Shown: positions 27,468-38,500 of the stretch, in pieces
How positions within the stretch are numbered: the first letter of the stretch is position 1
Layout of the letters: each line of letters begins with the position of its first letter
From: Astropecten irregularis
Taxonomy: Eukaryota; Echinodermata; Asteroidea; Paxillosida; Astropectinidae
Direction of reading: 5' to 3'
Assembly (NCBI GenBank): GCA_963971285.1
Contig: OZ020253.1
Span: 20,410,528 to 20,474,527, forward strand
DNA length: 64,000 bases
Program-made: the position numbers and the translations under genes
The notes under the pieces: model-generated
Told to the model about the DNA's origin: nothing
The model's input: only the letters and a program-made list of their open reading frames with translations
The model's database searches: none

Positions 27468-28839
27468 AGTAACCAAGGAGCTAAGATTCGGTTTTCTTTA
27501 ATAATAATTAATAAGCATGTACCTAATGAATTAATGAGACTCAAAAAGACAAAAGTTAATGACTCAAACTTTCAAAGTGAACAAGTGAAGTACTGTACTC
27601 TTGAGCCCAAATGCCATGAAGTATCATTATGGAGGTGGGAATTAAGTTCCAATACTACACTATCCGTCATTCCAATCCAGCAAGTCATATGGGCAAAGTA
27701 ACACCACTCCTCCTCACCCCATTACACTTCAACCAAACACATTCTCAACTTGTTAGTGTTACCACCTTCCTCCGTGGTGTTACACATCAACCAACCAAGC
27801 ACTAACGACTAACGTGCATTCCGACATTTTTGCCATACAAAGCTCAGTACTTACCCCCACGTTACAGGCTACCAAATTCTGTGTATGTGTTCCATTCCAG
27901 GGCAGAAATGAGTCTAAATTAGACAAAATATCTCACGGTTGTATAGTGGTATTCGTGCAGAATTCCATTACGTTTAGTATACCTCCATCTGCTCAGAGAG
28001 TCAGTCCTCTTTGCTTCAGTGACTTCTAGACTTTGAAACTCTTCCAAAATAAACTTAACAACCTGTACGCGGTGTACCTGTCACGAACTGAAACTAACTG
28101 GTGTACAATGTGTGCATGTAACGCGTAAAGTAATGGAGAGGGTGCGAAGTACCAGTTTGTAAAAGTTCTAGGGTTTCAGTGCGTGTAAACGGTAACCACA
28201 CAACTGACTGGTGCAGGGTGGTTGAGGGGGGCGGGGACATTTGTAGGGGGAGGGGTGGGATAGGTGTTATTTTATCGGGACGGAAATCGTCTGAAATTAA
28301 GAATAACATCATAAAAGAATCCCAAAAGCTATAAATAATGATAATAATAATAATAAAGATTCCTTGTAAAATTCTAAATAAGAAAAGCAAAAAAGAAGCT
28401 TTAATCGGCTTTGGATTAAGATTTTTATCTGTATTTTGGCTTGATATTTTTGTTGTTTAAAAGATCTGGGTTAAATCTAAATAAATAGATAAATTGATTA
28501 AAGTTTGGGACAAAACAAAACACTGACACGAACTTCTCTGAGACGAAACGTTGGGCCCATTTTAAGTTATTAGCGTTCGTGGAGTGCGCAATTTTGATGC
28601 GCCAAACAGATTATCATTTAATTTAATTTTTTGTTCAATTCATATAAATTCATCTTGTCTATTATTGATCATACAAATTACATCAAAGATACAGGTACAT
28701 TATGATTGAAAATACATAATTCATCGCGACCATAACTATTAATTAACACAAATTAATGAAAAGAAAATAATACAGGAATCGAATATTAAATGATCTCGGT
28801 GACTGAAAATGATAAGTAATGATTTATAATTATGATTTA

Positions 28840-28925
28840 CAAATTCAATTTGTAAAGCGCATTGAGATTTTGCCTTGATCTAATCCGCTATATAAGGATG
28901 AATTATTATTATTATCAATACAATT
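28840..28925 (+). repeat. 3' end of a SINE/LINE-like retroposon with ATT-rich tail
   Basis: The word TTTGTAAAGCGCATTGAGA, followed by CGCTATATAAGGATGAA and then a run of ATT triplets, has the shape of a retroposon 3' terminus with a microsatellite tail, common in marine invertebrates. A weaker relative (TTGTAAAGCG, then AATAATAATAAT) is near 17115-17183. The class assignment is inference. Confidence 0.45.
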
Positions 28926-29460
28926 ACTAATATTGTAAAATTTAAAACAAATGGCTGAACTTTAAACTGAGTTTAGGAGACGAATGGACTGTGGGGATGA
29001 ATGATTTGAGGAATTGTAGTAGTGTTCTAGCCTAAATGGATTTCCACCGACGCCCACTGCTTAATTTCATGTAGTGTTCATTCAATGGATGGGAGGAATC
29101 AGTTGACAATTCAGATGCTTTTTGGAGCACTTTTCCTTCACAAATTCTGTCCAGATCTATGACTTTCTGTATGCCTTTTCTCCCGCTTGCTTTGTCATCT
29201 TTTCTTTCTTTTCATGAAAATAAAAAAAATATTTGCTTAGTGTCCTTTTGCCAGTCGATATTTATGCACAGTGCAGACATACTGATGTTTCAATGACGGG
29301 TGCGTAAACAATGTCATTGTTCTATCGTCATGGGAGCACTTCAGTTCCTGGAGAAAATAATAATATTTAAAAAAAATAAAAGCTTATTAAATAACCATAA
29401 GGAGAAATGACTGGATAATTTTTTTGTTAAGTCAATGAAAAGTGAATGAAGACAAAATAT

Positions 29461-30513
29461 TGTAACGAAATTGCGCTCGGACGGGCGCCCTCATGGTTAA
29501 GTTTAGTGTGCAATTATTTACTAGCGCTAGCTAGAGTGAAAGTGTTGTTTGTCCTGCGTCCGTAGTGTACGTGTGCGCGGGATTTGCGCGCGCGATGCGC
29601 GGCACACAAGATGTGATTGGTGCACTTGAATCCGGGCTAAGCTTTATAAGCCCAGTTTTTGGAGCGCACGACCTCTCTTTTTGGGCTGCGCTCCTGGCGG
29701 CCAGTGTGTGTTCGTTTGGACAAGCCGTCGTATCGCCTCTGGCACATATTCAGCCGATGGCTGGTGTGCCCTGGAGAGGCGATCGCATAGGAGCAGCACT
29801 TAAGGAGCAGCACGGGCGTTGACGCACAGAGGTGTCCGCCCACCAGGGAAGCGCATGGGAGCGGCTATAAGAGGCGTTGACGCACAGAGGCGTCCGCCCA
29901 CATAGCGCGAGCGCTAGGAGCTGCGTAAGAGGCGTTGACGCAAGAGGCGACCGCCCACAGAGGAAGCGCACACAGGGAGCGGCTATCAGAGGCGTTGACG
30001 CACGGAGGCGACCGCCCACATAGCCCGAGCGCTGAACCAGCCATACTAGGAGGCGATTGCTCGCGTAGCTGGCGCTCGAGGGAACATCGCGGTTTTATAG
30101 AGGCGCTTAAGGAAGCGCCAATTAAGGCATTATAACGGAAGGCTATTGGAGCCGAGTAGTTTAATTGCAAGAGAGAGGCGATTATTGTTAATTGTCATCT
30201 GAGTTATGCATACAGAGTTCCACCCACCACGCTGTTCGGTGGCGGGTCATTAAACCAGCAGAATTACATTTCATTGACCCCCCTTTTACATTATTCCCGT
30301 GTCATTAATTGTACACCCCTCCCCGTTGTCTGTCCCGTTCGTCCAGTACCCTGGTCGTGGATCCTGTCCGGCGGTGTGTCGGGTATTTTTGTAGGCGGTA
30401 TATTTCAGCCAAACGAACCCCCGTCTCCGGCCGCATCCTTGCGTGGGTTGCACCGGGGTTTCGGTCTCGTGCGGCGCGCCCTTCGTCTCACGTCGGGCGT
30501 GATTCCCGTCACA
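29461..30513 (+). repeat. 5' LTR
   Basis: It starts TGTAACGAAATTGCGC and ends TTCCCGTCACA. A TATA-like TTTATAAG near 29641 sits inside a partial GGGCT/AGCCC inverted repeat and is a candidate promoter. The middle carries four tandem units of about 58 bp. Short open frames inside it are identical in the other LTR and are not convincing genes. Confidence 0.93.
29817..30050 (+). repeat. Four tandem ~58-bp units within the 5' LTR
   Basis: Each unit starts CGTTGACGCA, continues with GAGGCG(T/A)CCGCCCAC and ends near an AGCGC/GGAGC-rich segment. Unit starts are at 29817, 29875, 29933 and 29993, giving periods of 58, 58 and 60. The same array recurs in the 3' LTR at 33065-33298. Repeated GC-rich units in the U3 region often act as enhancers; that role is inference here. 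Confidence 0.85.
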
Positions 30514-30515
30514 AA

Positions 30516-30533
30516 TGGTGGCAGCGGTGGGAT
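30516..30533 (+). other. Putative primer binding site
   Basis: TGGTGGCAGCGGTGGGAT begins 2 bp after the 5' LTR end. The leading TGG would pair with the CCA end of a tRNA. I could not assign the tRNA by eye. Confidence 0.6.
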
Positions 30534-30586
30534 TACTTTTGCTTGATACTGCCGCTGGATAGATTCACGGTCGGGTCTGGAAAGGA

Positions 30587-30790
30587 ATGGGACTTACGCT
30601 GGGAGTTCTTTTCGGGCTTTTAGTTGCGTCCCTGGCCATTTTGGGGATTATCTTATGTGTACAACTTAAACAATCGGGGAAAGTGCAAGCTCTCTGGCGG
30701 GCAGCATCAGAGACGAGGAGGAAACTCCAAAGGATAAATCAGTTAGCAAACAGGACACACGTAGCAGTGATTCTGCAAGGCTTCGAGTAG
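30587..30790 (+). CDS. Retrotransposon ORF a: small single-pass membrane protein
   Basis: A 67-residue open frame from an ATG shortly after the primer binding site. Residues 3-25 form one strongly hydrophobic segment (LTLGVLFGLLVAS then LAILGIILCV), followed by a basic, soluble tail rich in Arg, Lys and Gln. It ends at a TAG, 32 bp before the next ATG. I recognise no family. A membrane segment at the start of a retrotransposon interior is unusual; it could be a captured host fragment, a vestigial gag N-terminus or chance. Confidence 0.35.
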   Translation: MGLTLGVLFGLLVASLAILGIILCVQLKQSGKVQALWRAASETRRKLQRINQLANRTHVAVILQGFE

Positions 30791-30822
30791 AGGCAACTAT
30801 CACCAGAGGAGCAGACGGAACC

Positions 30823-31362
30823 ATGGCAAATAACGACCTTGTGAGGGGAGCTGGAGGCGACATGGTAGCCTCCGCACACGAGGAGCTGGTGCATCTGCGC
30901 GATGAGGTGGATAGCCTAAGGATCGAGGTGCAACATAAGGATGACCTCCTGCAGGATCTGTATGAGGAGAACGAGTGCCAGGAGGCACGCATTCGCTACC
31001 TGCAAAAGCGGATGGCCGATTTGGAGGAGCTCTGGCAGTCGACTCCTTGGTCAGGAGACGCCCGGGTAATAAATCCCAGGCAGGCGGCGAGCACGACTCG
31101 CCGCCGTCGACAGGAGGCTACTCCCGGAAATCTGGCCACTCCGGTGAAGGATTGGACTTGGGAGGCTCAACACAGGGAAGAGGCGACCATGGCGGGGATG
31201 GGTTTCCCATTCGAAAACCCCATCAAACCCTGGGTATCATGGCCGAATGTCCCTGAGGAGACCAGGACTGACCTGGAGGCTGCCGGAGCGAAATCGCCGC
31301 CTCCTGCATGCGTGATGCCAAGGGAGTCACGGACCCAGTGCCTCAGCAGTTGGGAGAGGTAG
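30823..31362 (+). CDS. Retrotransposon ORF b: gag-like coiled-coil protein
   Basis: A 179-residue frame from an ATG in the context ACCATGG. Residues about 18-66 have a heptad pattern of a coiled coil (HEELVHLRDEVDSLRIEV onward), followed by a basic patch with four arginines and a Trp-containing Pro-rich tail. An N-terminal coiled coil that could drive self-assembly fits a degenerate gag-like protein. No zinc knuckle or protease motif is visible. The frame closes about 90 bp before the first of two stem-loops. Confidence 0.45.
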   Translation: MANNDLVRGAGGDMVASAHEELVHLRDEVDSLRIEVQHKDDLLQDLYEENECQEARIRYLQKRMADLEELWQSTPWSGDARVINPRQAASTTRRRRQEATPGNLATPVKDWTWEAQHREEATMAGMGFPFENPIKPWVSWPNVPEETRTDLEAAGAKSPPPACVMPRESRTQCLSSWER

Positions 31363-31453
31363 ACACCGATCCCGAGATACAGGCCATCCCGGGGACGGGC
31401 TATTACCCAACCGAGGAGTCAGACCAAAACGGCCGGGAGAGTGTGAAAACACA

Positions 31454-31482
31454 TGGTGCAGCCTTAGAAGGAGGCTGCACCA
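31454..31482 (+). other. Stem-loop A of a covarying pair
   Basis: Ten perfect base pairs (TGGTGCAGCC with GGCTGCACCA) close a 9-base loop, TTAGAAGGA. The inner six pairs and the loop are identical to those of stem-loop B; the outer four pairs differ yet still pair. Confidence 0.8.
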
Positions 31483-31566
31483 CATCACCCGGCCGGAAGA
31501 AGGTTGGACTGCCTGCAGGCACCACAGGGAAGACGGACGGACTGGCCGTGGGACAAATGGAACACA

Positions 31567-31595
31567 CGATGCAGCCTTAGAAGGAGGCTGCATCG
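31567..31595 (+). other. Stem-loop B of a covarying pair
   Basis: Ten perfect base pairs (CGATGCAGCC with GGCTGCATCG) close the same TTAGAAGGA loop as stem-loop A, 113 bp downstream of it. The outer pairs differ from A with compensatory changes on both arms. Confidence 0.8.
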
Positions 31596-31714
31596 AATCG
31601 CACGGCCAGGAAAGATTTGAACGGAGCAGAGGTACCTCTACAAAAGAGGACAATACACGCGCTGGAGATACACGAAGGAACCAGCAGGAGCCGAGGAACA
31701 TACACGCCCGGAAG

Positions 31715-32095
31715 GTGGTTGTCCAGCCGCTGGAGGATGCCCAAACCTGGGGAGAGGCCATCCAGTTCCTCCAACAGGAGAGAGCCGCCCGGACCCCAGA
31801 GGCAACCGCCCCAGCCGTCGGAATTGCATTGACCGAACCCCCTCCGATGCCTGCCGTTCACCCCCCTCAGACCTCGGCGAGCGTACCCCCTCCCCCGTTG
31901 TCCCCTGCCCTACCGATCGATGACCAACTCCGGGCCGATTTGGAGCTGTCCAGCTACGACGACGAACCTGTGGAGCCGCCCAAGGAAGAACCGTCCGGCC
32001 TCACGCAAGGTGATAACCAGGAGAGGCCAGCCGAGTTGTCCCTCTCCCCGGTTTCCCTTGCCCTGCTGGAGGGGGAGCCCCAACCAGCCACTTAG
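31715..32095 (+). CDS. Retrotransposon ORF c: proline-rich acidic open frame
   Basis: A frame open from about 31715 to the stop at 32093-32095, rich in Pro, Glu and Ser (for example EPPPMPAVHPP and VPPPPLSPALP). No ATG opens it at this position, so it may be reached by frameshift from an upstream frame, be a decayed 3' half of the gag-like gene, or be non-coding GC-rich sequence. No domain recognised. Confidence 0.25.
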   Translation: MVVQPLEDAQTWGEAIQFLQQERAARTPEATAPAVGIALTEPPPMPAVHPPQTSASVPPPPLSPALPIDDQLRADLELSSYDDEPVEPPKEEPSGLTQGDNQERPAELSLSPVSLALLEGEPQPAT

Positions 32096-32690
32096 AGGGA
32101 ACCGTCGCCGGAACCAGAGAAGAGTGAACCGGTGGTGACAGCGTCCATTCTGGCCCATGGAGCTTGCCCCCCTTCCTCCGCGACCGAGTTGTCCGGGTGA
32201 TGGAACGCAAGAAGACCACTACTTACGAGCAGGGGACCATACTGTGTCATTGCCGAGGAAGAACGAGTTTACGATGTGGAGCTTCGGAACTGAACAGAAC
32301 TTTATTATTCCTTGTTTCAACTGTTGCCGCGGAAGGCCTGCCGAACTTGTAATGAAAGTTGCTGATTTGTTCTTAAATGTTTAAGGACTCCAGAATTTTG
32401 GAAGTGTGATTATCTTGTCAAGGTGGTTTAAAAATGGGGGCGAGCTGGACAATGCCTTTAGCATATTCCATCTCTCGCCTAGGAGGACTTGCCGAATTGT
32501 TGATCAAAGTTGTAAAACAATTGTGGTGAATGTTCAACCTGTTAAGAGTTAAAGGAGTTTGTGAACATCAAGTTGCAATAGTTTAAGGGGCGTGTTAAGA
32601 AACGCCTCAGTTTTTGAAAAGAGGTTTTGGCCCTCGCTTATTCCTTTTGTTTATTTATTGATTTGTATGCTGATTCTTACCGGGACGGTC

Positions 32691-32705
32691 AAGCAAAGAA
32701 GGAGG
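32691..32705 (+). other. Putative polypurine tract
   Basis: AAGCAAAGAAGGAGG, purine apart from one C, lies 3 bp before the 3' LTR, where plus-strand priming occurs in LTR elements. Confidence 0.55.
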
Positions 32706-32708
32706 CTG

Positions 32709-33761
32709 TGTAACGAAATTGCGCTCGGACGGGCGCCCTCATGGTTAAGTTTAGTGTGCAATTATTTACTAGCGCTAGCTAGAGTGAAAGTGTTGTTTGT
32801 CCTGCGTCCGTAGTGTACGTGTGCGCGGGATTTGCGCGCGCGATGCGCGGCACACAAGATGTGATTGGTGCACTTGAATCCGGGCTAAGCTTTATAAGCC
32901 CAGTTTTTGGAGCGCACGACCTCTCTTTTTGGGCTGCGCTCCTGGCGGCCAGTGTGTGTTCGTTTGGACAAGCCGTCGTATCGCCTCTGGCACATATTCA
33001 GCCGATGGCTGGTGTGCCCTGGAGAGGCGATCGCATAGGAGCAGCACTTAAGGAGCAGCACGGGCGTTGACGCACAGAGGTGTCCGCCCACCAGGGAAGC
33101 GCATGGGAGCGGCTATAAGAGGCGTTGACGCACAGAGGCGTCCGCCCACATAGCGCGAGCGCTAGGAGCTGCGTAAGAGGCGTTGACGCAAGAGGCGACC
33201 GCCCACAGAGGAAGCGCACACAGGGAGCGGCTATCAGAGGCGTTGACGCACGGAGGCGACCGCCCACATAGCCCGAGCGCTGAACCAGCCATACTAGGAG
33301 GCGATTGCTCGCGTAGCTGGCGCTCGAGGGAACATCGCGGTTTTATAGAGGCGCTTAAGGAAGCGCCAATTAAGGCATTATAACGGAAGGCTATTGGAGC
33401 CGAGTAGTTTAATTGCAAGAGAGAGGCGATTATTGTTAATTGTCATCTGAGTTATGCATACAGAGTTCCACCCACCACGCTGTTCGGTGGCGGGTCATTA
33501 AACCAGCAGAATTACATTTCATTGACCCCCCTTTTACATTATTCCCGTGTCATTAATTGTACACCCTTTCCCGTTGTCTGTCCCGTTCGTCCAGTACCCT
33601 GGTCGTGGATCCTGTCCGGCGGTGTGTCGGGTATTTTTGTAGGCGGTATATTTCAGCCAAACGAACCCCCGTCTCCGGCCGCATCCTTGCGTGGGTTGCA
33701 CCGGGGTTTCGGTCTCGTGCGGCGCGCCCTTCGTCTCACGTCGGGCGTGATTCCCGTCACA
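32709..33761 (+). repeat. 3' LTR
   Basis: Same length as the 5' LTR and offset by exactly 3,248 bp. The only differences noticed are two C-to-T changes in ACACCCTTTCCC, where the 5' copy reads ACACCCCTCCCC. It carries the same four-unit tandem array (33065-33298). It is followed by ATATATTGA, consistent with a 4-5 bp target duplication. Confidence 0.93.
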
Positions 33762-34339
33762 ATATATTGACTTCAAATCCCGCTCAAGTTAATTTTCAAG
33801 TTGATTACTGACGTTCAGTTGCCAGTCCTGTCGCATTCCCCCATCATGACTGAATACATGTCTGAATTTTTACATTCTCAACTACATCTGAATTCTAATT
33901 TCTTTCAGGACTTGCAGTTAATATTTTGTAATTATGACAACTTATTGATATCACAACCTGAAGACTAAAAAAGAAAAGCTTCTTAAAATGTACAAAATTC
34001 CTGCCGTCTGATGTCTTTTCTTTATAGGGTTAATTTAATTAGCAAACAAAATCATAGACAAATTGATCAAAACATGAGAATAATTCGACAGATTAAAGTT
34101 AAAATCACAATTTCCTTTACAGTCGCCAAACCTAAGATGCTAAGGGACTCTCAGGTAGGGGTAGGGGTAACGGTTGATTTTTGTACACCAAGGTAAAAAG
34201 AAGTTTAGTCAATTTTTCTTTGTTCACTTTTCAATGACTTAAAATAACTCAGTCAGTTTCCCTTGTGGTTATTTCACGAATATAAAAAGAAGTTTGTTAT
34301 AAAAGTGCAGTTTACCGGACGGTTTACCCACAAAAACTG

Positions 34340-34560
34340 GACACAGCGCCCCCATTGTCAGCAACAAACCTTTTTTTGCACGGGCAAGAAACTGTCCCAC
34401 AATGCATTTGTCCACTTCCGGCGTAGCGTGGATCGGGAGGGCGTTTGACCAAATTTATCGTGAATTTGATGCCACAAAGTCTGGACTGTCTCTGCCCCTC
34501 TCGATTCAGATTCCACTCCAGGAAGCATTTCATGGTGGCAACTGTAATCTGAAGATGTAA
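34340..34560 (+). promoter_or_regulatory. Candidate GIPC promoter and untranslated first exon
   Basis: An ETS-type CCACTTCCGG at 34412-34421, next to a CCCACAATGCA word, resembles TATA-less housekeeping promoters. Downstream, GAAGAT|GTAAGTAAG near 34556 offers a splice donor. The GIPC coding exon has its own upstream acceptor (35561-35564), so an untranslated first exon must exist; this is the best candidate. The transcription start is not determinable from sequence alone. Confidence 0.45.
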
Positions 34561-35564
34561 GTAAGTATGATTACAAAAAATTTAAATGAGGAAATGAAGT
34601 GACATTTTCTTGTTTATGGATCAGTGAGTAGGCCTAACATGATTAGGCCAACGTGTACTGTGTAATAACTGTTCATGCCTCTGCGAACACTATAGAGCCT
34701 CAGACTAACGTTAGAGGCTCCGGGCTCAGTGAGCATGGTGAGGGGTTTAGAATTAACATGATTAATTAACTGTTGTCCTATAAAAAGTACAAGTGTTCCG
34801 CTCCATGGACGTCTACTGCCCTGTCTAATTTAAATGTGGAAATTCTCCATGTCCATGGTCTAACTCTAAACAAAAACTACGGCCTAACCAACGAAAGATT
34901 GCATAATCATGGTCATACTGTGTCAGGGGCTGGGCGGATCCAGGATTTTGAAAATGGTGGGCGTGGAAATAAGAATATGCATGTCTAGCCTTGGTTGGCC
35001 AAACTGGCATAGCCGATGGATGCATTTCGGGTCCCGGCGATCAATTCAAAGCTAGCACTAGCAGGTTACATCACGTCTCTTCTCAGTTGATTCTCTCTCC
35101 CTCTCTATATTTTACATTTATTATTTTTTTTTGCTGAAAGAAGTTTTTTTTTTTTTTGGGGGGGGGGGGGGGGGGCGGCATACACCCCACGCCCCCACCC
35201 TGGATCTCCCCTAGTAGTTGAGGCATAATATTAATGAAGATAACAAGCCCTCAGCCCCACAAGTGAATTGGCAATGTAAACAACAGGGAAATACTTTTAT
35301 AAATTGTATTCCTCTGTTTTTCCATTGCATTATTATCTTGCCGGCTTGTTAATGTTTGCAAAGAAAGATTACCAGATTAGATAAGCCTTAATTCAATCCC
35401 TCTTTCATTTTTGGTTTTGATGATCGTATTGTATACAGGACTACAGGTATCTCAAGTATAAATTTATCATTTCACAAATGTTGATTGTCTAAGTCAGCAC
35501 GAGTTAGTGCTATCGTATGTCTAATGATTCTCTATTGTACATTTGTTTTTTTCCTGATTTGCAG

Positions 35565-38500
35565 GGTTAAGCTGTGGTCCTAAATCCATACCAAGGTTTC
35601 ATCTCTGCCACATTTTAAATCCATCCCACTCCGACATCATGCCGTTATTTCAAAAGAAGAAAGGTGACAAGAAACCCAAAGGGGGTTTGACTGAGTATGA
35701 GCAACATCCTGAGGATGATATGGATGTTCAGAATGAGGCTACTGCTCCATCTTCAGTTCCTGCTAACCAACCACAGTCCACTCCAGCTAATGATAGTCAG
35801 GTGCCTCCAACGGCTCAACGGAGACTGGTGTTTTATACTCAAATGGCTCATGGAAGCTCCACAGCACGGATTGAAGGCTTCACTAATGTTAGGGAGCTGT
35901 ACGAGCAAATTGCCAGAGCGTTTGATGTGTCAGCTACAGATGTACGTATTTATAACCAATTAATACAAATTTCTTTTGCAATTTGACTGAAATTTGTCAT
36001 ATTTTGGAAAATTAAAATGCACATGCATAAGAATTATGTGACATTGAAGTACATCTACCATTATTTTTCTTGTTGTCATACAGATTCTCTTCTGTACCCT
36101 CAACACCCACAAAGTGGACATGGAGAGACTACTGGGTGGCCAGATAGGCTTAGAGGACCTGATTGTGGCTCACATAAAGGGTCCTCCCAAGTCTATAGAA
36201 TTGATGAAATCTGAAGCCTCATTAGGACTGACCATCACAGACAACGGTGCAGGTTATGCCTTCATCAAACGTATCAAAGAGGCAAGCGTTATGGATGGTA
36301 TTGAGAATGTCCTGGTTGGTGATCATATTGAAGCTATTAATGGCAAGAGTATGGTTGGTGCTCGTCACTTTGAAGTCGCCAAGGAATTTAAGGAACTTCC
36401 TGTGGGAATCAAATTCAGCGTGAATCTGGTCGAGCCCCGGAAAGCTTTCAGTAAGTATATTAATTATGAATTACATGTATTAACAAAAACCTAAATATAC
36501 ATCCAGTCGGTGTAATTATAATCATGGAAATCGTCCTGTAGATATATACTGAATTTGCTTTCCAGAATCGGATGAATTTTTCCTTCATGATAGCCTTGAA
36601 AGGTTTGGAGGATCCGTACAATGTACTATCTCTTGTTAATAGCAAGATTGATAATCAAGATCATAGTGTGATAGGGAACCACAGACCTGTATTGAGTTGC
36701 ACCTGCCAAGTCCTTAATGTGAGGTTGGCTTGGTGATGTACATGGCAGAGTGCAGTTTATGTTGACATAAATAATGTTTTGTCCATTTGGGGTACCGCAC
36801 CGTATGTACTGTTCAGGGTGCCTTAATACACTTAGGAAGACACATTGTACCAGGGAAAGACTACCAATGCATTGTACATGTGCAATTGTATATTGCTTCA
36901 TGTAGATTATAATCTGGACAAAGTTCACAAGGGTGATAAACTGATAATAGCTGAAGCATTCCATTATGTATCATTTACATACATGTACATGCATATATGC
37001 ATACATCATTTACATAGTGTACATATGCAAACCATGGAGGTAGGTATTTCTACCTCCATGTGCAAACAAAGGGCCTCTATTGTAGGCCATAACTGTTGCA
37101 TTGTAGTATAGCGAATGTCAAATTAATTAGCAAATTGTAACAGGTTATTCCATTCCTGTCCAAAGTTATTGTTTTCTATCTGTAAATTTCTTTTTAGAAT
37201 TAAATTTCACTGTTCATACAGTGGAGAGTTCAATTATGATAGCACTCTGTACTCAAATGTTTCACATAATTATACACATTCACAGGATGTATAGATTTGT
37301 CAACCATTGTCAGAAATCTGGGAACTTTAGTAGCATCACCGATGAGCTAACTAGAACTCTTTTCTTCAAATTTCATAAATTGCACTTGGCTCATGTATGT
37401 GCCATAGGGTTCCCTTAATATCAGAGACCATTCTGTTTGACATCTTTATACATGCCTCATTGCCTCTTTATGAAAATCAGACTCATTTACTAGAGAATTG
37501 CTACATAGAGAACTTAATTTTATGATTTTTTTTTATTTATTTCATGAAAGATGTCATACTGTTCTTGTCTGGCAGCTTTCTATCAAGTCTCAAATTAATT
37601 TTCTTTGTGCAGCTAAAATTGCTCCCCGGTCAGCAACCCCAGTTATGTCTCAGCCAGTTGCCATGCCAACTGAAGATCAGATGAAGACAGGTAAAGAGAC
37701 ACTTCGATTACGCAGCGGTGGTGCAGCAGAAGTCGTCCAAGAGCAGGTTAGTAATGGCATAGTAGAACCAATGATTGGCAGTTGCAGAGTGAAAAATACC
37801 ATACTTCATGGAAATTTGAAATTAATACCTATTCAGTAACTGCTTTGGTTTGTAGGATAAGGATGGGGGCGGTGGCGTATGTACATGTCAGAGGTTCAGT
37901 GATTAGATATTAACATACTAGTACATATTGTCAGTAATAATTGCCTTTAAATGATGCAAATTTTGAGAGAAAAAACAAACTTGTTTGGGATTTTTATTAA
38001 ATTGGCACCTTCAGTTTACTTCTTGAATAATATGTCAATTACCGGTAATGTATAATTTTGTTTATGCTTACCATGTTTGTTTGTTTTTGTTTTATTTTCA
38101 GCCTAACACGTTTCAGACTGTGGCGATCACAAAATGTGACGACCTGTTGGAAAGTTACATTGGTATCAGAGATGAAACATTAGGTATGTGCAGTGTTCAT
38201 AATGTATTTTCTTATTGTATGTAACTCTAGTAGTAGGCCATGTCTGGGCATGATATACAGGTATGCATAAAAGCAGTGTTGTTGTTTTTTATCTCAAAAA
38301 CTACTTTTATCCTTACATTTAGAGTCCTGAGAAACCAATACTATTTACCTGCATTGCCTTTGTAAAAAGTAGGCCATAGAAATTTGTTTATAACTGCTAT
38401 GTATTAACCAGCTCTTTTCAGAGCTACCCCATACTCACAAAAGAGTTTACATATGTCACATGGTGTTACCAAAAATCCTATTACTTTATGTACTTCCGCC

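Larger units (their letters stand above)
16201..29460. other. Intron/intergenic DNA upstream of the minus-strand exon
   Basis: No coding exon could be supported on either strand. The stretch probably includes the 5' intron of the gene whose coding exon is at 15788-16200. It contains an inverted-repeat element (18544-18786), an antisense tRNA-like SINE (17889-17965), a repeat fragment at 24251-24357, a T/G homopolymer junction near 25100-25127, a palindrome at 27408-27467 and an ATT-tailed repeat end near 28840-28920. A CpG-richer patch with a GC-box-like CCCCGCCCCCC on the minus strand sits near 28200-28240. Confidence 0.5.
29461..33761 (+). mobile_element. Young non-autonomous LTR retrotransposon
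   Basis: Direct repeats of 1,053 bp (29461-30513 and 32709-33761) start TGTAACG and end GTCACA, the canonical TG...CA. I saw only two base differences between them, both near 30315/33563, so insertion was recent. ATAT flanks both sides (29457-29460 and 33762-33765); the duplication may be AATAT if the terminal A is shared. A TGG-starting primer-binding-site-like sequence lies 2 bp after the left LTR, and a purine-rich tract (32691-32705) precedes the right LTR. The 2,195-bp interior encodes only short putative proteins and shows no polymerase or integrase motif, so mobilisation would need enzymes in trans. The element is markedly GC-rich against its AT-rich flanks. The superfamily (Ty3/Gypsy-like is plausible) cannot be fixed without enzyme domains. 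Confidence 0.93.

Noticed and set aside
29565-30170. Several short open frames inside the LTR
   Set aside because: They are identical in both LTRs only because the LTRs are near-identical. They derive from the GC-rich tandem array and overlap on both strands.
29461-33761. Possible segmental or assembly duplication instead of a transposon
   Set aside because: TG...CA ends, primer-binding-site-like and polypurine-like sequences and a 4-5 bp flanking duplication fit an LTR insertion better.
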